Source: Rhodonellum sp041748555 (GTDB lineage: Bacteria > Bacteroidota > Bacteroidia > Cytophagales > Cyclobacteriaceae). From it: 64,000 nt of DNA. The DNA lies in assembly GCA_041748555.1 (NCBI GenBank), contig JBGTDA010000065.1:54172-118171 (forward strand), given 5' to 3'. The notes beneath the pieces are model-generated. The model searched no databases. It saw nothing but the letters and a program-made list of their open reading frames with translations, and was not told the DNA's origin. The position numbers and the translations under genes were made by a program. How positions within the stretch are numbered: position 1 is the first letter of the stretch; each line of letters opens with the position of its first letter. Of this stretch, positions 45,455 to 54,368 are shown one piece after another.

Positions 45455-45634
45455 ATGATGAACACCGCACAAGAATCCACTCTATCCACAGAAATCGAAA
45501 AATTGAAAGGCTCTTTGACTGGGGACATGTTCAAGGACATGGAAATCCGTGATCAGATCCATAACCTGGAGATGCAACTAAAAGGTGTAAAACCCATGGA
45601 CAGCCATTTTGATTGTATTGGCTGCGGAAGCTGA
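45455..45634 (+). CDS. Small CxxC protein
   Basis: This roughly 59-residue protein has a helical, acidic middle (STEIEKLKGSLTGDMFKDM) and ends in DSHFDCIGCGS, with one CxxC pair. I recall similar short proteins from Cytophagales, but know no function. A metal- or thiol-binding role is possible. The start may be 45455 or 45458 (tandem ATG). It precedes rluE by 51 bases. Confidence 0.55.
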   Translation: MMNTAQESTLSTEIEKLKGSLTGDMFKDMEIRDQIHNLEMQLKGVKPMDSHFDCIGCGS

Positions 45635-45685
45635 AATTCCGAAGAACTTATCTTTAGGATTATTCTGTAATCGAAACAAAAAGAA

Positions 45686-46351
45686 ATGGCAACCAACCGC
45701 TACTTTATCATTTATAAGCCCTTTGGAATCCTGAGTCAGTTCAGTGGCGATAAGGATACCTTAAAAGAGGTATATGATTTTCCAAAGGAAGTTTATCCCA
45801 TTGGAAGGTTGGATAAGGACAGCGAAGGGCTTTTGTTGATTTCGGATGACAAAGCCCTAAATCATCATTTACTCAATCCCCATTTTGGACACCACAGAAC
45901 CTATCTCGCTCAGGTAGAAGGTATTCCTGACACCGAAGATATGGAGGAGTTGGAAAGGGGGGTTGAGATAAATGTGGATGGAAAAAACTACCTGACACAA
46001 AAGGCCAAGGCTACCATCAAGGCCAACTCACCTCCTTTACCGGATCGAATTCCTCCCATCAGGTACCGAAAGTATGTTTCTGATTCCTGGATTGAACTGA
46101 CTTTGACAGAAGGCAAAAACAGACAGGTCCGCAAAATGACGGCTGCTGTTGGTCATCCGACGCTAAGGTTGGTAAGATGGTCCATGAAAAATCTGACAAT
46201 TGAAGGTTTCGATTCCGGTGATGTCCGGGAATTGGAACAGGATGAACTTTTTCGATTTTTGAATATTGATCCCGGAAAACTCCGGCAAAAAGAAAATTTT
46301 TCCGGCCGGAAATCTTTTCCAAAACATTCCGTTAGGAGAAGGAAGCCTTAA
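45686..46351 (+). CDS. rluE: 23S rRNA pseudouridine synthase, RluE-type
   Basis: This 221-residue protein shows the catalytic motif YPIGRLDKDSEGLLLIS with the catalytic Asp, plus LTEGKNRQVRKMTAAVGHPTLRL, both typical of the RsuA/RluE group. It converts a uridine in 23S rRNA (U2457 in Escherichia coli) to pseudouridine. There is no N-terminal S4 domain, as in RluE. The last 25 residues are basic and Lys/Arg-rich, as if for RNA binding. Confidence 0.88.
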   Translation: MATNRYFIIYKPFGILSQFSGDKDTLKEVYDFPKEVYPIGRLDKDSEGLLLISDDKALNHHLLNPHFGHHRTYLAQVEGIPDTEDMEELERGVEINVDGKNYLTQKAKATIKANSPPLPDRIPPIRYRKYVSDSWIELTLTEGKNRQVRKMTAAVGHPTLRLVRWSMKNLTIEGFDSGDVRELEQDELFRFLNIDPGKLRQKENFSGRKSFPKHSVRRRKP

Positions 46352-46528
46352 ACACATTAATCCGAGAAATTTGCCGTTGATAAATTAGCAAAAACAGGAA
46401 TTGGGATAGCGCCCATTTTGTTCTAATTTAGCGACTGTTTAAATGTCATCATTCGATGTTTTTTGAATATAGAAAAGGCAAGACCTTAGTTAAAAATCAA
46501 ACAGAAATAATTTACGAATATCCATATC

Positions 46529-47500
46529 ATGCATCAGGAGAAGATTCAGCAGGTAATCACGGAAGTTAAAAAACTAGTAGTGGGTCAGGACCGAATGGTC
46601 AACAGACTTTTGATCGGACTTTTTACAAACGGTCATATATTGTTGGAAGGTGTTCCGGGTTTGGCAAAAACACTTACCGTAAACACGCTTGCCAAAGTTC
46701 TTCACTTGGATTTTAAAAGAATCCAGTTTACGCCTGATCTTCTTCCTTCCGATCTGATCGGAACAATGATCTATAATCAACAGGAAGCGGATTTTCAGGT
46801 TAAGCGAGGACCGATATTTTCAAACATCATCCTTGCCGATGAAGTCAACAGATCCCCGGCCAAGGTCCAGTCGGCATTGTTGGAAGCCATGCAGGAAAAG
46901 CAGGTTACCATCGGCGAGACTACTTATCTGCTGGATAAACCATTTTTGGTACTAGCAACACAAAATCCAGTAGATCAGGAGGGAACTTATCCCCTTCCGG
47001 AAGCCCAGGTGGACAGGTTTATGATGAAGGTGCATATTGATTATCCATCCAAAACAGATGAACTGGAAGTGATGAGAAGGATGGCCAACATGCATTTCAG
47101 CTCTGAAGTAAATGCGGTTCTTTCAAAGGAGGACATATTTGCCATCCGGGCACAGATTAACGAAGTCAAAATTGCGGAGCCGTTGGAAAACTATATTATA
47201 GAATTGGTGTTTGCTACCCGTTTTCCTTCTCAGTATGGCCTAAAAGAAGAAGCAAAATACATTCAATTCGGCGTATCACCACGAGCAAGTATCAACCTTA
47301 ACCTTGCCTCCAGAGCAATCGCTTTCTTGGATGGAAGGGATTATGTATTACCTGAAGATATCAAAGAGATAGCCGAAGATGTGCTAAATCATCGCATCAT
47401 TCTCAATTATGAAGCCGAAGCTGACAATGTCAACACCCGGGATCTTGTGAAAATAATATTAGATAAGATTCCTATTAACAAATCGGTAATGTTGAAATAG
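46529..47500 (+). CDS. MoxR-family AAA ATPase
   Basis: This 323-residue ATPase has Walker A EGVPGLAKTLTV (GxxGxxK), Walker B NIILADEVNRSPAKVQ and the ATQNPVDQEGTYPLPEAQVDRF sensor region, read here as separate parts. MoxR ATPases act as chaperones for metalloenzymes or with VWA/DUF58 proteins, which usually lie next to the gene. Here no DUF58 or von Willebrand gene is adjacent; the gene stands alone, with a terminator directly downstream. Confidence 0.9.
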   Translation: MHQEKIQQVITEVKKLVVGQDRMVNRLLIGLFTNGHILLEGVPGLAKTLTVNTLAKVLHLDFKRIQFTPDLLPSDLIGTMIYNQQEADFQVKRGPIFSNIILADEVNRSPAKVQSALLEAMQEKQVTIGETTYLLDKPFLVLATQNPVDQEGTYPLPEAQVDRFMMKVHIDYPSKTDELEVMRRMANMHFSSEVNAVLSKEDIFAIRAQINEVKIAEPLENYIIELVFATRFPSQYGLKEEAKYIQFGVSPRASINLNLASRAIAFLDGRDYVLPEDIKEIAEDVLNHRIILNYEAEADNVNTRDLVKIILDKIPINKSVMLK

Positions 47501-47523
47501 ACCTTTTGAGCTATTCACGACAA

Positions 47524-47549
47524 GTCCCGGAAATCCGGGATTTTTTTTT
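47524..47549 (+). terminator. Terminator of moxR
   Basis: TCCCGG (47525-47530) pairs with CCGGGA (47535-47540) around AAAT, and nine T follow. It starts 24 bases after the stop codon. Confidence 0.88.
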
Positions 47550-47683
47550 GTCGACATTATTAATTTAATGTTAAAAGTGACCCATATTTTTTAAAACAAC
47601 CATAATTCAAATAATTACTTAACCAGGATTTTTTGGATCAGCTTTGCAGTCAAATCTGAAAACAAATGTTAAGAATAGTAATT

Positions 47684-48916
47684 ATGAAAAAATTAAACAC
47701 TCTTTTACTCCTGCTGCTTACAGCTGGTTTTATCCTTACAGGATGTGGTGAGGATGAAACACCCAATGTTATTGATCCGGATCCCGCGCCAACCAGCAAC
47801 ATAATTGAAGAAAACATTACTTCTGATGTTACCTGGGAAACCGGAAAAACCTATATCCTCGCAAACAGGATTGTGGTAACAGATGGCGCAACTTTAACCA
47901 TCCAACCCGGAGTTGTAATCAAAGGGGAAGCCGGTTCAGGTGCTAATGCCACTGCATTGATCATCGCAAGAGGCGGAAAAATCAACGCTGCAGGAACTGC
48001 TGAAGCTCCCATCATATTTACATCAATTGCGGATGAAATCGCGCCGGGCCAAATTGCAAGTCCAAACTTGGATTCAGATCTTTCGGGTCTTTGGGGTGGA
48101 TTGATTGTATTGGGAAGAGCACCCGGATCATTTGCCGGAGATGTTTCTGAGATTCAGATAGAAGGTATTCCTGCTTCTGACACAAACGGTCTTTATGGCG
48201 GAACTGATCCTGAAGATAATTCAGGTGTATTGAAATTCATCTCTATCAGACATGGTGGTGCAAATATCGGGGAAGGCAACGAAATCAACGGGTTGACACT
48301 TGGAGGTGTCGGTTCAGGAACAGTCATTGAAAACATCGAGGTAGTCGGTAACCAGGATGATGGGATCGAATGGTTTGGTGGAACTGTCAATGTTACAAAT
48401 GCAATTGTATGGAATTCTGATGATGATGCTATTGATACTGATCAGGCTTGGTCAGGTACCTTGGACAACTTCATTGTTATCAGTGGTTCAGAAACCGATC
48501 ATGCACTTGAGATCGATGGACCGGAAGGATCTCTGCTTGGTGCTCATACGCTGATAAACGGAACAATCATAGGACACCCTGCCACGGAATTGGGAGATTT
48601 CAGAGATGGTGCAAGAGGTACTTTTGAAAATATTTACTTTACAGGCTTCGGTGATCCAGCAACCACAGAAGGCAGAGGTGATCTTTCCTTGAGCGGAGAT
48701 CAATCGCTGGCCAACTTCGCAGACGGGAGTTTGGTATTCTCCAATCTTCAGGTTACTTCTCCTGCAGGCGTTGCACTGACCTCAATATTCAGAAACGGCA
48801 CTCACGTTCATGCGACTGAGGTTGCCGAAGGTGCAAACACAGTAGGTGCAGACAAATCGGCATTTGCCGGATGGTCATGGACTGCTGTTGCCGGAAATTT
48901 AGATGATCTTCAATAA
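47684..48916 (+). CDS. Beta-helix lipoprotein paired with a TonB receptor
   Basis: This 410-residue protein has a lipoprotein signal with lipobox ILTGC (Cys around residue 20). It then carries a right-handed beta-helix-like series with repeated short turns such as AATLTIQPGVVIKGE-type segments, GGTVNVTNAIVWNSDDDAID and VVTDGATLTIQPGV. I recall this family next to TonB receptors in Cytophagales, sometimes called 'multidrug transporter' in databases without support. It may be a surface-exposed binding or processing protein for the receptor's substrate. The ATG at 47684 gives a normal signal; the frame continues to 47666. Confidence 0.78.
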   Translation: MKKLNTLLLLLLTAGFILTGCGEDETPNVIDPDPAPTSNIIEENITSDVTWETGKTYILANRIVVTDGATLTIQPGVVIKGEAGSGANATALIIARGGKINAAGTAEAPIIFTSIADEIAPGQIASPNLDSDLSGLWGGLIVLGRAPGSFAGDVSEIQIEGIPASDTNGLYGGTDPEDNSGVLKFISIRHGGANIGEGNEINGLTLGGVGSGTVIENIEVVGNQDDGIEWFGGTVNVTNAIVWNSDDDAIDTDQAWSGTLDNFIVISGSETDHALEIDGPEGSLLGAHTLINGTIIGHPATELGDFRDGARGTFENIYFTGFGDPATTEGRGDLSLSGDQSLANFADGSLVFSNLQVTSPAGVALTSIFRNGTHVHATEVAEGANTVGADKSAFAGWSWTAVAGNLDDLQ

Positions 48917-48933
48917 TAAATTAAGAATGCCAC

Positions 48934-48964
48934 AATTGAAGGGATCATGATGATCCCTTCAATT
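48934..48964 (+). terminator. Perfect 14-bp hairpin between the lipoprotein and TonB-receptor genes
   Basis: AATTGAAGGGATCA (48934-48947) pairs perfectly with TGATCCCTTCAATT (48951-48964) around a 3-base loop. It lies 18 bases past the lipoprotein stop and 48 bases before the receptor ATG. A weak T-rich stretch follows. It may lower downstream expression relative to the lipoprotein. Confidence 0.7.
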
Positions 48965-49011
48965 TACTTTTTCAACTAGTTCGTACTGCTGTAACAAAAA
49001 AAAAAAATTAT

Positions 49012-51888
49012 ATGAATAAGCTTATACTTTCAGTTTTCATAATTGGAATGGCTATGTTTCCCGAAATTTCAAATGCCCAAAAAGGGATAATCAGGGGAAC
49101 AGTATATGATCAAGGAAATGGTGAACCGCTTTTTGGCGTTTCTGTTTTGGTCAAAGGAACACAAACGGGTGCTGTCACCGACTTTGACGGCAAATTTGAA
49201 ATCCAGGTCGAACCTGGAATCCATGCTCTTCAGATATCCTTTATTTCCTTCAATACCTTGGAAATCAGTGCTGTTGAAGTATCAGCAAGCAAAGTTACGA
49301 TTCTCGATAACCTGAAAATGGAGGAATTTACCTCCGAACTTGAGGCTGTTGTAATATCAGCTGAAGCCATCAGAACCACCGAAGCGGCTTTGATGACAGT
49401 AAAAAGAAACGCTGCGAATCTGATAGACGGTATTTCGGCTTCATCTTTTAGACAAATAGGAGACGGAGATGCTGCTTCAGCTATCAAACGGGTCACTGGA
49501 GTTTCCCTTCAAGGGGGAAAATATGTTTATATCCGAGGTCTTGGAGACCGATATACCAAAACGATTTTAAACGGCGTGGACATTCCCGGTCTTGACCCTG
49601 ATCGTAATTCCATTCAAATGGATATTTTTCCGACAAACGTAATCGATAACATCATCGTGTCCAAATCCTACACCAGCGATTTATCAGCGGATTTTACGGG
49701 TGGAATCGTGGATATCGAAACGAAGGATTTTCCGGAAGAAAAAACGTTTAGATTAAGCATCAGTGGGGGATACAATCCTTCCATGCACTTCAATAAGAAT
49801 TACCTCAGTGTCAATGGAAGTTCTACCGACTTCCTGGGTTTTGATGATGGCAGCAGAAGTATTCCAACGGGAGGACGAACTGACATTCCACAGTTTGCTG
49901 GGGTAATCGGAAATCCAACTGGCCCAAAAGGACAGGATTTTCAACGGATACTTAGAGGATTTGACGCCACGCTCGGCGGAACAAGAGGCATGAGTCCGAT
50001 GGATTACAGTGTTGCTTTTTCTCTGGGAAATCAAATTTCCGTAGGCAATAAAAAATTAGGGTACAATTTCGCAATTACTTATAAAAACGAAACTGAATTT
50101 TTTGAAAATGCCGAATTCAATCTTTTTGCAAAACCAAGGTTTCAGAACGAATACGAACTCGAAGCACTGGAAGTACAGAGAGGTGACTATGGGGTTAACA
50201 ATGTTTTGCTTGGAGGATTGGCAGGAATTGCCTTTAAATCTGACAATTCAAAAATCAAACTAAACCTGATGCACCTTCAAAACGGAGAATCCAAAGTAGG
50301 AACTTTTGATTTTGTCAATACAAACCTGGGTGCCGTTTTTGAAGCTGATCAATACAATATCGAGTATAGCCAAAGGGCATTGACAAACCTGATGTTGAGT
50401 GGAGATCATTATATCAATGGACGAAACTGGGAAATAAACTGGAAATTATCCCCTACAAGATCCCGTATTGAAGATCCTGATGTAAGGATCACAAGATTCA
50501 GGACGCCGAACAATAATATTTCCACAGAAGTTGGATTACCAGCCAGGATCTGGAGAAATCTGGAAGAGGACAATGTCGCCGGCAAACTGAATATAACCAG
50601 AAACTACATATTCAGCGGAAATCCCGCCAAGTTCAGAGTGGGTTCCAGCTATACCATAAAAAACAGGGATTTTTCAATTCAAAGCTTTCAGTTCCCCACC
50701 GGAAACACCAATTTCTCAGGTGATCCAAACCAGGTACTGAATGAGGAAAATCTGTTTTCAGAAAACAATAGAAACGGCGTCCGCTATGATCCGCTTTTTA
50801 TCCCGAATAATCCCAATGAGTACAATGCTTCAACCAACAATTTGGGTGTGTTTCTTCACAATGAGTTCAACCCATTCACAAACCTGAAAGCAATTGTGGG
50901 ATTGAGAGTTGAAAAATTCGATCAGTTCTATACCGGTACAAATCAAAACCGCACTATTGTTTTTAACAATGAAAAAGTGTTGGAAGATTTCGATCTATTC
51001 CCAACCATTAACTTAATCCAGACTATAAACAGCAACCAGAATATTCGGGTAGCATTTTCGCGGACTATTGCCAGGCCTTCTTTCAAGGAGTTATCCTTTG
51101 CGGAGATCCTTGATCCGATCACCGGCAGGACCTTCATCGGAGGGTTGTTCCGAGAAACTACCAACGGTGGTCAGGAAGTACTTTGGGATGGTAATCTTGA
51201 ATCAACAAGAATCAACAATTTCGACCTGAGATGGGAAGTTTTCCAACAGAGAGGTGAAATGTTTTCAGTCAGTGGATTTTACAAAACTTTTGATAAACCT
51301 ATTGAAATCGTCCAGTTTCTTTCTGATCCGGGAGCATTCCAGCCCAGAAACGTGGGTAATGGCACAGTGGCAGGATTGGAAATTGAGTGGAGAAAGTCCT
51401 TGGATATGATTATGCCTTCTTTGAAAAATTTCTTTATCAACACCAACCTAACACTGGCCAAATCACAGATCACCATGTCTGAATCCGAGTTCCGATCCAG
51501 ACAGCTGACCTCCCGTGAAGGAGAAAACATTACACAAACACGAAATATGTCAGGTCAGGCACCCTACATAATCAATACAGGTTTGTCTTATACAAATTTG
51601 TTGAGTGGATTCGATGCAGGGGTTTTCTACAACGTGCAGGGACCGACATTAAATTTCATAGGCTTCGGAAACAGAACCGATACTTATACTGTACCATTTC
51701 ATTCCCTGAATCTAAATGTGAATAAATCCTTCGGAGCAGAGGAGAGAATCCAGGCAGGATTTAATGTTACCAACCTTTTAAATGAAAAAAGAGAAGAGAT
51801 ATTCAAATCCTACAACGCTCAGGATCAAATCTTCTCAAGTATCAGCCCCGGCACTAGGGTAAGTTTAAAATTTGCATACTCTTTTTAA
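49012..51888 (+). CDS. TonB-dependent receptor with N-terminal carboxypeptidase-like domain
   Basis: This 958-residue receptor has a signal peptide (residues 1-22), a carboxypeptidase-regulatory-like domain (about 25-110, with GTVYDQGNGEPLFGVSV) and a plug (about 140-240). The plug includes the VYIRGLGDRYTKTILNGV segment and SADFTGGIVDIETKDFP. A long barrel ending in a terminal Phe completes it. The upstream beta-helix lipoprotein makes a likely two-gene uptake or surface unit; it is not a SusD type. The substrate is unknown. A terminator follows at 51910. Confidence 0.88.
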   Translation: MNKLILSVFIIGMAMFPEISNAQKGIIRGTVYDQGNGEPLFGVSVLVKGTQTGAVTDFDGKFEIQVEPGIHALQISFISFNTLEISAVEVSASKVTILDNLKMEEFTSELEAVVISAEAIRTTEAALMTVKRNAANLIDGISASSFRQIGDGDAASAIKRVTGVSLQGGKYVYIRGLGDRYTKTILNGVDIPGLDPDRNSIQMDIFPTNVIDNIIVSKSYTSDLSADFTGGIVDIETKDFPEEKTFRLSISGGYNPSMHFNKNYLSVNGSSTDFLGFDDGSRSIPTGGRTDIPQFAGVIGNPTGPKGQDFQRILRGFDATLGGTRGMSPMDYSVAFSLGNQISVGNKKLGYNFAITYKNETEFFENAEFNLFAKPRFQNEYELEALEVQRGDYGVNNVLLGGLAGIAFKSDNSKIKLNLMHLQNGESKVGTFDFVNTNLGAVFEADQYNIEYSQRALTNLMLSGDHYINGRNWEINWKLSPTRSRIEDPDVRITRFRTPNNNISTEVGLPARIWRNLEEDNVAGKLNITRNYIFSGNPAKFRVGSSYTIKNRDFSIQSFQFPTGNTNFSGDPNQVLNEENLFSENNRNGVRYDPLFIPNNPNEYNASTNNLGVFLHNEFNPFTNLKAIVGLRVEKFDQFYTGTNQNRTIVFNNEKVLEDFDLFPTINLIQTINSNQNIRVAFSRTIARPSFKELSFAEILDPITGRTFIGGLFRETTNGGQEVLWDGNLESTRINNFDLRWEVFQQRGEMFSVSGFYKTFDKPIEIVQFLSDPGAFQPRNVGNGTVAGLEIEWRKSLDMIMPSLKNFFINTNLTLAKSQITMSESEFRSRQLTSREGENITQTRNMSGQAPYIINTGLSYTNLLSGFDAGVFYNVQGPTLNFIGFGNRTDTYTVPFHSLNLNVNKSFGAEERIQAGFNVTNLLNEKREEIFKSYNAQDQIFSSISPGTRVSLKFAYSF

Positions 51889-51909
51889 ATTATCCAGTTA
51901 ATATTTTTC

Positions 51910-51948
51910 AATCCCATGGATCTTCGATAGATTCATGGGATTTTTTTT
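51910..51948 (+). terminator. Terminator of the TonB-receptor gene
   Basis: AATCCCATG (51910-51918) pairs with CATGGGATT (51934-51942) around a 15-base loop, and a run of T follows. It starts 22 bases past the stop codon. Confidence 0.85.
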
Positions 51949-52104
51949 CTGCGCTAAAACCTTGAATATCGATTTTCGAAATAAAAATCCAATTGAATAA
52001 TAAAGATCAATCCCTTCTAAATTTCAATTTTTCATCATACTTTCTTAAAAAGGTAGCAGTGCTTCAAAAAATACCTTTTTGACCCTTGATTTCATATTAT
52101 TATA

Positions 52105-52135
52105 ATGTTAACTTACCTTAACAATTTGTTAACAT
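52105..52135 (+). promoter_or_regulatory. Perfect dyad (ATGTTAAC/GTTAACAT) upstream of the transglutaminase-like gene
   Basis: ATGTTAAC at 52105-52112 and GTTAACAT at 52128-52135 are perfect reverse complements separated by 15 bases, ending 10 bases before the ATG at 52146. This could be an operator for a dimeric regulator. It could also form a weak stem in the transcript. Confidence 0.5.
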
Positions 52136-52145
52136 TGGATCTGTG

Positions 52146-52940
52146 ATGAAGGGGTTTTACACACTATTCCTGCTTTTTTTATTCCTGTTTAGCCCTGCGG
52201 GGGTGGTTAAAAGCTATTCCTTTGCCTCTACAAACAACAATTCATCAACCAATTCAACCCTTATCAATCTGGATTCTTTGAATATTGAAGACGGAAAGGT
52301 CAATAAGCGGTTCCAGAAGCTGCTGCAAAAGCTCGATAAGGATTTTGAAAAACATAAAAAAAGTGAGGCATTGCTACGTTTGGTTTTTTATAGAACCCAG
52401 CAACAGGTCCTGAACAAATATGTTCAATATTCCAGCTTCAATGAGCTGTTACAGGACGGTTCATTCGATTGTGTCAGTGGATCGACGCTTTACGCCCTGA
52501 TTTTGGATCGCTATAATTTTGATTACAAAATAATCGAAACCTCCTACCATGTCTTTCTCATTGTGGAATTGAATGATCGGGAGTTTATCATTGAAAGTAC
52601 TGAACCTATCAACGGATATCTATCGGACAAAAGTGAAATTGAAGCTTATAAATTAAAATATCAACCCACCCCATCAGAAAGGGTGCAACAGAAAATTGCC
52701 GAAAAATCAGGGACGGGTAGTTCCCAACTTTTTGAACCGGTCGTTTATAATTCCATTTCATTGGAGGAACTCATAGGGCTTCAATTTTTCAATAAAGCTG
52801 TGTTTTATTTTAATCAGGAACAGTTTTTTGAAGCCTATAATAATATAGTGAAAGCGAAAAAATATTATCCTTCGGAAAGACTTTTGACATTATCAAAAAT
52901 CCTGGAAAAAACAGTATTTACCTCCTCAGCAAAAGAATAA
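52146..52940 (+). CDS. Exported transglutaminase-like fold protein
   Basis: This 264-residue protein has a signal peptide (about residues 1-22). It then has a Cys-His-Glu arrangement resembling transglutaminase-like cysteine proteins: FDCVSGSTLYALIL (Cys109), SYHVFLIV (His135) and FIIESTEP (Glu150 or 153). The Cys precedes a helix and the His and acidic residues lie on strands, as in that fold. The second half is helical and has TPR-like spacing. I know no function; activity is unproven. It has the ATG at 52146, with a GTG directly before it. Confidence 0.65.
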   Translation: MKGFYTLFLLFLFLFSPAGVVKSYSFASTNNNSSTNSTLINLDSLNIEDGKVNKRFQKLLQKLDKDFEKHKKSEALLRLVFYRTQQQVLNKYVQYSSFNELLQDGSFDCVSGSTLYALILDRYNFDYKIIETSYHVFLIVELNDREFIIESTEPINGYLSDKSEIEAYKLKYQPTPSERVQQKIAEKSGTGSSQLFEPVVYNSISLEELIGLQFFNKAVFYFNQEQFFEAYNNIVKAKKYYPSERLLTLSKILEKTVFTSSAKE

Positions 52941-52997
52941 AATAAATCAAGGAAGCTGAATCAAAATAATGCAGTTCCCTTGATTTGGTCAAAACCA

Positions 52998-54050
52998 TTA
53001 TCCTTTTACGATATTCTGAATAAACTTCATGATCTCTTTATCGAGCTGTCTGTTTTTATCTTCATATTGATCTTTTGAGGTGATACCCACTCTTACGCTT
53101 GTAAAATAGTACATCTTTGATTCGGTGGGAGCAAAAGTCAATGTGAAGTTATCAGGAAATTCCACTTTCAAGATATTGAATGATTCAGCAGGAAATTCAT
53201 AAATCTTTCCGGTTAGGATATTCTTTTTCTTGCCTTTAAGATGATCCGTGATGGATTCAATAGGAAATCTGTCATAAAGAATCTTCGGGTTTTTCCTGAT
53301 GTCATCCATCGTGCTCAATAAATGTTTCCGCTGACTTTTGGTGTTGAAATCAATACCCACAGTCTTTTCTTTAAAAAAACCATATTGGGTATATAAATAA
53401 ACCAGGTGATCAAACATCGTCTTTTCGTTTTCCCTTTGTTCGGCTTCTATGGCGATCAGATCCTCAACAATTTCGAGCAAACTTTTTTCACTGTGAAATA
53501 TTTCCTGGTCTTCATTGAAGCCAATAAGATATTCGTTTTTAGAATCAAATTTTATTTCTTTGGCTGTGGCAGCAAGTTCTCCGTCAGGAATCATCCTGTT
53601 GTGACAAACAATATCTGATTTGACGGCCATTTGTTCCACCATTTCAGAAAGATGTAAGGATTTTAAGCAAACAGGATTTTTGGAGGATTCTTGTGATAAC
53701 CACCGGTCTAAAAGTAATGCAGACACCTGATGAATGTTTAACAGCACGAGCGGACTTTCAGAATCCTTCCGGACAGCAAGGCTGATTTTTTGAAGTTGCT
53801 GGTCAACGGCAATAACCATGTCATGCTCCTGATCTCCCCCAAAATCAAGCGCCGGCTTTAAATGTCTGAAGGTAAATGGTAATTTCTCCTCCAGGAAATC
53901 TCCTTTCAAAGCAAAAAACTCAACCGAATTGCCTGATTCTGCAAGTTTTTCTGAAAACGCTTTGGTATCTTCTTCCCCTGTCACTAAAATCTTTAGCATG
54001 TCTTCTTTTGTTTTCTTTTCAAGCACTTCAAATTGTATTTCAGTTTCCAT
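52998..54050 (-). CDS. Phosphohexomutase-like protein lacking catalytic residues (pseudoenzyme)
   Basis: This 350-residue protein (start ATG 54048-54050) resembles domains 2-4 of phosphoglucomutase/phosphomannomutase. The order HDMVIAVDQQLQKISLAV, VLLNIHQVSALLLDRWLSQ, EYLIGFNED, YTQYGFFKEK, DDIRKNP and a C-terminal LTFAPTESKMYYF domain follows the family closely. The metal loop DPDADR has become DQQLQK (residues 83-88), GFEES has become GFNED, and the phosphate motif RPSGTEPK is reduced to APTESK. Domain 1 with the catalytic serine is absent. It is therefore probably inactive and perhaps regulatory. Codon use is like its neighbours. The frame is open to 54194, but the extra residues look non-coding and the AGAAG-ATG context favours 54050. 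Confidence 0.72.
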   Translation of the reverse strand: METEIQFEVLEKKTKEDMLKILVTGEEDTKAFSEKLAESGNSVEFFALKGDFLEEKLPFTFRHLKPALDFGGDQEHDMVIAVDQQLQKISLAVRKDSESPLVLLNIHQVSALLLDRWLSQESSKNPVCLKSLHLSEMVEQMAVKSDIVCHNRMIPDGELAATAKEIKFDSKNEYLIGFNEDQEIFHSEKSLLEIVEDLIAIEAEQRENEKTMFDHLVYLYTQYGFFKEKTVGIDFNTKSQRKHLLSTMDDIRKNPKILYDRFPIESITDHLKGKKKNILTGKIYEFPAESFNILKVEFPDNFTLTFAPTESKMYYFTSVRVGITSKDQYEDKNRQLDKEIMKFIQNIVKG

Positions 54051-54368
54051 TCTTCTATTATTTTTTGTTTGGGTCAGTGGCTTAATAGAAAATGGATTTT
54101 CCATTTTATCCAAAACCACCATTGCTTGATAGGTCAAGAGAATTCCCCAAAAAATGACCATTTTGGAAAGGAGATCAATATTAATCGCTAACATTTATCC
54201 CTCATCCATATTCGGATACTTACGATTCCTTATTTATTACATTATTTTGGATTTAATGATTCAAATTCCTGCCATTTTTATTTCTTTTCAGGGAAACAAA
54301 GATTTTTTGTAGTGGAGCTTTCAGCAATTTCTGTTTTTATTCCACAAAAGAATTGATAATTTTAACAT
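54051..54368. other. 318-bp intergenic region between the pseudoenzyme gene and the DUF6660-like gene
   Basis: I see no gene here. A reading frame continues 144 bases upstream of the pseudoenzyme start but looks like non-coding sequence. The remainder is A/T-rich and probably holds divergent promoters, although no exact TAnnTTTG element with a -33 partner is apparent. Confidence 0.4.

Noticed and set aside
54051..54194. 48-residue hydrophobic N-terminal extension of the phosphohexomutase-like protein
   Set aside because: The AGAAG-ATG context at 54050 and the domain boundary favour the shorter start; a membrane anchor remains possible but is not supported.
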